A stretch of 64,000 nt of DNA from Dehalococcoidia bacterium UBA2158 (GTDB lineage Bacteria > Chloroflexota > Dehalococcoidia > Lucifugimonadales > UBA3495). The DNA lies in the NCBI GenBank assembly GCA_002328185.1, contig DCWQ01000006.1, positions 15,762-79,761 of the forward strand, written 5' to 3'. This document shows, one piece after another, positions 59,943 through 64,000 of the stretch. Under the pieces are notes generated by a model that worked only from the letters and a program-made list of their open reading frames with translations, made no database searches and was not told where the DNA came from. Each line of letters starts with the position of its first letter. Position 1 is the first letter of the stretch. A program made the translations under genes and the position numbers.

Positions 59943-61445
59943 ATGTTTTCCAAAGTCTTAGTTGCCAACAGAGGAGAGATCGCCGTCCGGGTGCTGCAAA
60001 CGCTGCAGGCCATGGGCATCGCCACGGCCGCGGTCTACGCCGACCCCGACGCACCCGCCCCCCACGTGGGGTTGGCGGACGAGGCATTCGCATTGGGCGG
60101 CTCAACCGCTGAGGAAACCTACTTGGACCGGAGCAAGATCATCCAACTGGCAGTGGCGTGCGGCGCCGAGGCGGTTCACCCCGGCTACGGGTTCCTGGCG
60201 GAGAACCCGGCGTTCAGCAGAGAATGCGCCGAGGCCGGACTGGCTTTTATCGGCCCCAGCCCAGAAACCATCGAGCTTCTGGGCGACAAGATTCGCTCCA
60301 AGGAGGCTGCGATTCAGGCTGGAGTGCCCGTGGTGCCGAGTTCGCCCATGTGGCAGCCCGGGGAATCTCAGCCCGATGACATCTCTTCGGGGATTGGGTT
60401 CCCTTTGCTGGTCAAAGCGGCGGCCGGCGGCGGCGGCCGGGGCATGCGCATAGTCGAGAGGGTCCAAGACTTGGAGACTGCATTGGAATCAGCCAGCCGG
60501 GAGGCAGCCTCGGCGTTCGGCGACGGACGCGTGTTCTTGGAGCGGTACATCCCGGCGGCCAGGCACGTCGAGTTTCAGGTGCTGGCCGACTCCGCCGGTA
60601 ACACCATCCACCTGCTGGAGCGGGAATGTAGCGTCCAACGCCGCTACCAGAAAGTTATCGAGGAGACGCCGTCGCCGGCCCTCAATGACGACCTGGGAAA
60701 CAGGATGGCCGAGTCGGCAGTGGCCATGGCCAAGTCCGCCGGGTACACCAACGCCGGCACGGTGGAGTTCCTGGTGGACGCCCAGACTGAGGAGTACTAT
60801 TTCCTGGAGATGAACGCCCGCATCCAAGTTGAGCACCCGGTTACAGAGGAGACCTTGAAGCTAGATATAGTCGAGCTGCAGACTCGCATATCCGCCGGGG
60901 AGGACCTTTCGCTTGCTCAAGACGATATCCGGTCCTTGGGGCACGCGTTGGAATGCCGCATCTACGCCGAAGACCCATACAGCAACTTCGCCCCTGACAC
61001 GGGGCGGCTGCTGGCCTGGCGTCCGCCTTCGGGCATGGGCATTCGTCTGGACTCGGGAGTCGCCGAGGGCCAGGAGATCACGGCGTACTACGACTCGATG
61101 CTGGCCAAGCTGGTGGTCTGGGGCCCGGACCGCCAGTCATCCATCGGACGCATGCTAGCGGCATTGGAGTCGTTCCCGGTGCTGGGCGTAACCACCAACA
61201 TACCGTTCCTGCTTCGCGCCTTGGCCCATCCGGACTTCCGCTCGGGGGACTACGATACCGGGTTCATCGCTAAACACCCGGAGCTAACCGACGCGCCGGA
61301 GCCGGGTGATATCAACGGGGCCGCCGCGGAGATCGCGGAGCTATTCTGGCAGACCAACGAAAACAACACGTCTAGCCAGGCCTCCGCAACCCCGCGCGAG
61401 ACCCAAGGCCCCTGGCGCGGCCTCTCCAAGAGCACTTTCCCATGA
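59943..61445 (+). CDS. biotin carboxylase subunit of acyl-CoA carboxylase
   Basis: A 500-residue ATP-grasp biotin carboxylase: KVLVANRGEIAVRVLQTLQA, VHPGYGFLAENPAFSREC, KAAAGGGGRGMRIV (ATP lid), VEFQVLADSAGNTIHLLERE, and EMNARIQVEHPVTEE with the catalytic Arg. ATG 59943 is used; the GTG at 59937 overlaps the preceding stop (GTGA) and is possible. It stops at the biotinoyl domain, which is supplied by the next gene, whose ATG overlaps this stop (ATGA). Confidence 0.93.
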   Translation: MFSKVLVANRGEIAVRVLQTLQAMGIATAAVYADPDAPAPHVGLADEAFALGGSTAEETYLDRSKIIQLAVACGAEAVHPGYGFLAENPAFSRECAEAGLAFIGPSPETIELLGDKIRSKEAAIQAGVPVVPSSPMWQPGESQPDDISSGIGFPLLVKAAAGGGGRGMRIVERVQDLETALESASREAASAFGDGRVFLERYIPAARHVEFQVLADSAGNTIHLLERECSVQRRYQKVIEETPSPALNDDLGNRMAESAVAMAKSAGYTNAGTVEFLVDAQTEEYYFLEMNARIQVEHPVTEETLKLDIVELQTRISAGEDLSLAQDDIRSLGHALECRIYAEDPYSNFAPDTGRLLAWRPPSGMGIRLDSGVAEGQEITAYYDSMLAKLVVWGPDRQSSIGRMLAALESFPVLGVTTNIPFLLRALAHPDFRSGDYDTGFIAKHPELTDAPEPGDINGAAAEIAELFWQTNENNTSSQASATPRETQGPWRGLSKSTFP

Positions 61446-61960
61446 CCACCCGCCGTTTGAAGCAAACACACCCGCCTGAGCCTGAAGCCGGTTCAGCGCC
61501 GCCTGCGTCACCTGCCCCCGACGCCAATGGTGAGGCCGGCATCGACGTGACCGCGTCCTCGCCAGGCCGCTGGGAGGGTCGCGTCCGCCTGGAAGACGGC
61601 CACACCGTCCCCTTCGTCGCCCGCCGCGACGGCCAGCAGGTCCACGTCTGGATCGCCGGTCAGTCCTACATCTTCAGCCCGCCACCCCCAACCACCCGCG
61701 CCCGCCGCACCGGCCAACAAGCCAGCGACGACATAGTTTGCCCAGTCCCCGGAGTAGTAATAGCCGTCCACGTATCCGCAGGCGACGAGGTAGAAGCCGG
61801 CCAAGGCCTGGTGATAATTGAGTCCATGAAAACCGAGCAGATAGTAAAATCGCCGCGTGACGGCGTGGTTGAGCGGTTGTCGGTGGTAGAAGGAGATCGG
61901 GTTGATCGGGGTATGCGGTTGGTAGTGTTGGTGCCGGTTGGTGGTGGGGAGTCTTCCTGA
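61442..61960 (+). CDS. biotin carboxyl carrier protein
   Basis: A 172-residue carrier with a Pro-rich N-terminal half and a C-terminal biotinyl domain: DIVCPVPGVVIAVHVSAGDE, VEAGQGLVIIESMKTEQIVK, VVERLSVVEGDRVDRG. The biotinylated Lys is K130 in ESMKTE, a variant of the common E-A-M-K-M. The N-terminal half likely contacts the carboxylase subunits. Translationally coupled to the biotin carboxylase (4-nt overlap). Its 3' end is antisense to the tail of a minus-strand ORF. Confidence 0.92.
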   Translation: MTTRRLKQTHPPEPEAGSAPPASPAPDANGEAGIDVTASSPGRWEGRVRLEDGHTVPFVARRDGQQVHVWIAGQSYIFSPPPPTTRARRTGQQASDDIVCPVPGVVIAVHVSAGDEVEAGQGLVIIESMKTEQIVKSPRDGVVERLSVVEGDRVDRGMRLVVLVPVGGGESS

Positions 61961-62336
61961 GACCAGACGGAATAAGCGACGCTGATTTGCTTGGAAATTC
62001 GGCTAAGGATACTGGGACCCGCATCTGGCGGAGTATCTCTAGCTGGTTGGCTGGCACTGGGGTAGACTCATCGTCGGGCCGGGTGACGTAGACCGTCACG
62101 TCGGCGCGTTGGTTGTGTAGCCAGCGGGCGCAGACGAGTGACCTGCGACCGTTGCCTCCGCTGATGGATAGGACCACGATTTTTCGACCGGTTAGGTCGT
62201 CGTCCAGGAATTTGCGACCCGCGAGATCGGCCAGGTTTCGCCCGGCGTTCTCCATCATCTGGACCAGATTTATTTTGAAGTCGTCCACCATTGCCCGATC
62301 CACCTCTCGGATCTGGCCGGTGGTCAGGTAGGGCAA
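61674..62336 (-). pseudogene. truncated NAD(P)H-hydrate epimerase (NnrE/YjeF_N) remnant
   Basis: The first 110 or so residues (62336 to about 61965) match the YjeF N-terminal domain: MPYLTTGQIREVDRAMVDDF, MMENAGRNLADLAGR, KIVVLSISGGNGRRSLVCAR, ADVTVYV. The glycine-rich loop usually reads G-G-G-N-N-G-G-D-G; here it is SGGNGRRS and has lost the Asp-Gly. The remainder of the ORF, ending at 61674, is only the antisense of the biotin carrier gene and has no family resemblance. The domain normally has 210-240 residues, so this is a truncated, probably inactive copy. Confidence 0.7.
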
Positions 62337-62399
62337 CTCCCCGGTGAACGATTCAAATCCGGCAATCTGGTATAGACCTCCTTGACAGTCGTTTTGGAC

Positions 62400-62984
62400 T
62401 TAGTGGAGCCTTTCTGTTGCCGCCGCCGTGGCCGACTCGACTACCGGCAGATGGCACAACCCGTTGGCTTCTATCCCAAATACCGGGTTGAATTTGCTGC
62501 GGAAGTTCTCATAGGCGATTATCGCCGAAAGTTCCACCAACTCTTCGTCGCTGAACTCCTTCTGCAGCTTCCTGAAGAAGCGGTCCGTGACGCGCTTTCC
62601 CGTGTGGGTCATGCGCTCGGAAAGCTCCAAGGCTAGCCTCTCCCGTGCACTGAAAAGGCTGCTGTCCTTGTAGTCATCAAGAAGCCCCAGCTTTTCCGGG
62701 GAGCCGTTCTCTTGCGCCGCCCTGGACGCATTGATGTCGATTCAAAAGGGACAGCCGTTGATCCAAGCCGTCTTGGTGTAGACCAAGTACTTCAGGGGTG
62801 GGTCGATTAGGCCAGAGGCGTCGATGCCGGCCGCCAAGGCAGCCGATCCTGCCAGTATCGTCGGCCTCAGGGCGATCACCGGCGTGGTGTTCAACGGCTC
62901 ACCAAACAATTTCCTCTGGCGCTGGAACAACTCTTTGACTTCCGGCGTCGCGTTTTCCTCGGTTATCCCGACTACTCTGGCCAT
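62400..62984 (-). CDS. AhpD-like/carboxymuconolactone decarboxylase-family selenoprotein candidate (CxxU)
   Basis: Reading through one TGA gives a single 194-residue AhpD-like protein: MARVVGITEENATPEVKELF, PPLKYLVYTKTAWINGCPF, then TGA as residue 81, then IDINASRAAQENGSPEKLGL, SSLFSARERLALELSERMTH, DEELVELSAIIAYENFRSKF. In this all-helical family the site is I-N-x-C-x-x-C-I-D-I-N, so the TGA replaces the second (peroxidatic/resolving) cysteine, giving C78-x-x-U81. Frame and conservation are intact after it, and a SECIS-like hairpin lies downstream at 62713-62730. AGGAGAGGTCCTTT precedes the ATG. The downstream neighbour is the nnrE remnant and the upstream one a GlcG-like gene. The alternative is a single nonsense mutation. 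Confidence 0.75.
62713..62730 (-). promoter_or_regulatory. candidate bacterial SECIS hairpin
   Basis: On the mRNA, 11 nt after the TGA (62744-62742), TGCGTC pairs with GGCGCA (6 bp, one U-G) around the loop CAGGGC. The distance from UGA to the loop (17 nt) and an A-G-G in a small apical loop match the E. coli fdhF element (AGGUCU loop at the same distance). A bulged U is not evident. Confidence 0.6.
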
Positions 62985-63028
62985 AAAGGACCTCTCCTGC
63001 TCATTTGTGTGCGAATGTGTGGCTGAGC

Positions 63029-63442
63029 TTAGATATTCATCGCCGCCAAGCCTGCCTGTGCGATCGACTGGTCGTCGATGCCGCTGGGCAGGCCGCCGAC
63101 ACCGATGGCGCCGACCACCGCGCCCTCTTTCATGACCACCACGCCGCCCGGAAGGGCGATGAGCTGAGAGTCCCCGAAGGACTCAATCGACCGGCGCTGG
63201 CTGCTGAGCTGCTCGGAGAACGCCAGAGTGTCCATGCCCCTAACTGCGGACGTGTACGCCTTGCGGAGGGCGAAGGTGGGCCTGAGGCATCGATCCATGC
63301 GTGCGTAGGCTAAGAGGTTTCCGGCGTCGTCGACCACGGCCATGTCTACCTTGCGCCGGTTGGTGTCCTCGTTGTAGTCCGCGATCATCGCGGCAACGGC
63401 GGCTTGTGCCTGCTCCAGACTTAGCATCGGCTTGTCGTACAT
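63029..63442 (-). CDS. GlcG/HbpS-family (DUF336) heme-binding-type protein
   Basis: A 137-residue GlcG/HbpS protein: LSLEQAQAAVAAMIADYNED, VDMAVVDDAGNLLAYARMDR, LRKAYTSAVRGMDT, LIALPGGVVVMKEGAVVGAI and GVGGLPSGIDDQSIAQAGLA are all typical. HbpS senses redox stress and binds heme; GlcG members have no proven activity. Start ATG 63442 with AGGAGATTCACG upstream. It lies 44 nt before the AhpD-like selenoprotein candidate and is probably co-transcribed with it, which supports a redox role for the pair. Confidence 0.88.
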   Translation of the reverse strand: MYDKPMLSLEQAQAAVAAMIADYNEDTNRRKVDMAVVDDAGNLLAYARMDRCLRPTFALRKAYTSAVRGMDTLAFSEQLSSQRRSIESFGDSQLIALPGGVVVMKEGAVVGAIGVGGLPSGIDDQSIAQAGLAAMNI

Positions 63443-63496
63443 CGTGAATCTCCTATTAGTTGGAATTACAGAGACCCCAATATACGCCAAAAAGAA

Positions 63497-63518
63497 AAGA
63501 GGGCACATAGGCCCTCTT
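63497..63518. terminator. hairpin upstream of the glcG-like gene
   Basis: AAGAGGGC (63497-63504) pairs with GCCCTCTT (63511-63518); an A-rich flank lies on the left and TTCAAAA on the right. It could end transcription entering from either side. Confidence 0.65.
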
Positions 63519-63602
63519 CAAAATCGTGCCGGACGGGCGAACAACGCCCAGATTTACGCAGCCATGGCTAGAACCCTCTTCGTTGCCGGTGGCGCGTCTT
63601 GA

Positions 63603-63857
63603 GGACAGATGCTCCAGGACGCTCGGCCAGATATACCAGATGACATTGGTGACCGCGCAGCTGATATATGGGAACCATTGTTGGCAATCTCGGATATGGC
63701 TGGAGGAATATGGCCTGACGTAGCCAGGCTGGCGGCTCGGCGGCTATCAGTGCCGTCGCAGCCGGAAGACTCCAGTGGGGTAAGGCTACTCGGAGACATT
63801 AAACACGTCTTCAATTACCTGGGTGCAAACAGGGTCAGAAGCAATTTTTGTCAGTGA
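63603..63857 (+). pseudogene. DUF3631 C-terminal fragment
   Basis: Starting after an in-frame TGA (63600-63602), MLQDARPDIPDDIGDRAADI, WEPLLAISDMAGGIWPDVAR, LAARRLSVPSQPEDSSGVRL and LGDIKHVF match the D-R-A-A-D-x-W-x-P-L-L-A-I-A-D-x-A-G-G-x-W motif of DUF3631. That domain belongs to phage- and plasmid-type helicase/primase-associated proteins. The frame ends at TGA 63855 soon after the motif block. Everything N-terminal is absent, so this is a remnant of a mobile element. Confidence 0.7.
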
Positions 63858-64000
63858 ACTTTGTCACGGCTATCCGATTAGGTAGAGCACCAAGTCTAAA
63901 AGACACCCCGCTCTCATAAGCAGGTTTATTTACCAATTTAATGGGATGGCGGCAAAATGGCGGCAGAAGAGGTTAGGCAATAATAAAACCGGGGTCTAAT
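63858..64000. other. window-edge region with tRNA-like fragment
   Basis: No gene is seen. GGTAGAGCACC (63881-63891) and CGCTCTCATAAGCAGG (about 63909-63924) look like a D-arm and a CAT-anticodon arm, but no full cloverleaf forms. ATGGCGGCA is directly repeated at 63944 and 63957. It could be a degraded attachment site next to the DUF3631 remnant. Confidence 0.3.

Noticed and set aside
1..64000. CRISPR array, prophage, insertion sequence or rRNA operon
   Set aside because: No regularly spaced repeats, transposase genes or rRNA-like sequence were seen; only remnants and REP-like elements.

Overview
The window is a GC-rich, densely coded bacterial chromosome segment. Gene content suggests a Dehalococcoidia/SAR202-like Chloroflexota. 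This is an inference from the mix of LLM flavin oxidoreductase, Ldh-type dehydrogenase, DUF1501/DUF1800 pair, orphan xanthine-dehydrogenase-type subunit, VOC proteins, a threonine synthase/NIL/CysO cluster and many decaying genes. No rRNA, CRISPR array or intact insertion sequence was seen.

Layout. 1-2.2 kb: dnaB (cut by the window edge), rplI and tenA. 2.2-8.4 kb: an AAA ATPase fragment, a methyltransferase and a DUF1800-DUF1501-NHL operon with a good promoter. 8.5-15.7 kb: an M29-like aminopeptidase pseudogene, Fpg, a phosphodiesterase, an MFS carrier bracketed by a repeat, three SDR genes, and tRNA-Pro(TGG) and tRNA-Arg(CCG). 15.8-28.3 kb: housekeeping core with rpsO-pnp, dapB-asd-dapA (diaminopimelate/lysine), purA, yqeY-purQ and two DMT carriers. 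28.3-34.8 kb: VOC proteins, aroK and aroB separated by a dead CAP-domain gene, a TauE/SafE exporter with a previously uncalled 57-residue membrane partner, and tgt. 34.9-38.4 kb: the thrC-NIL-CysO sulfur-carrier operon and NhaA. 38.4-50.2 kb: accessory catabolism (FAD oxidase, MFS, amidohydrolase, HpaI aldolase, LLM oxidoreductase, molybdo-hydroxylase), a RecB-like Fe-S nuclease, and a tandem pair of probable small RNA genes at 45.6-46.0 kb. 50.5-62 kb: typA, NIPSNAP, a CYP199-like P450 with an ASST-like protein, a SelA-fold PLP enzyme with RidA, and a three-gene acyl-CoA carboxylase operon. 62-64 kb: a glcG-like gene, an AhpD-like gene with an in-frame UGA, and remnants of nnrE and a DUF3631 gene.

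Most striking observation: at 62400-62984 (minus) an AhpD/carboxymuconolactone-decarboxylase-like protein is intact except for one TGA exactly where the second cysteine of its CxxC redox motif belongs. A hairpin with a GG-containing loop lies at the spacing expected of a bacterial SECIS element, so it is probably a selenoprotein (CxxU) rather than two broken ORFs. Second: two tandem units 256 nt apart, each with a consensus extended -10 promoter, a 5' hairpin with structure-preserving changes and a Rho-independent terminator, look like duplicated noncoding RNA genes. Several reading frames disrupted by nonsense codons or frameshifts, and a family of palindromic dispersed repeats, point to ongoing gene decay in the accessory regions.
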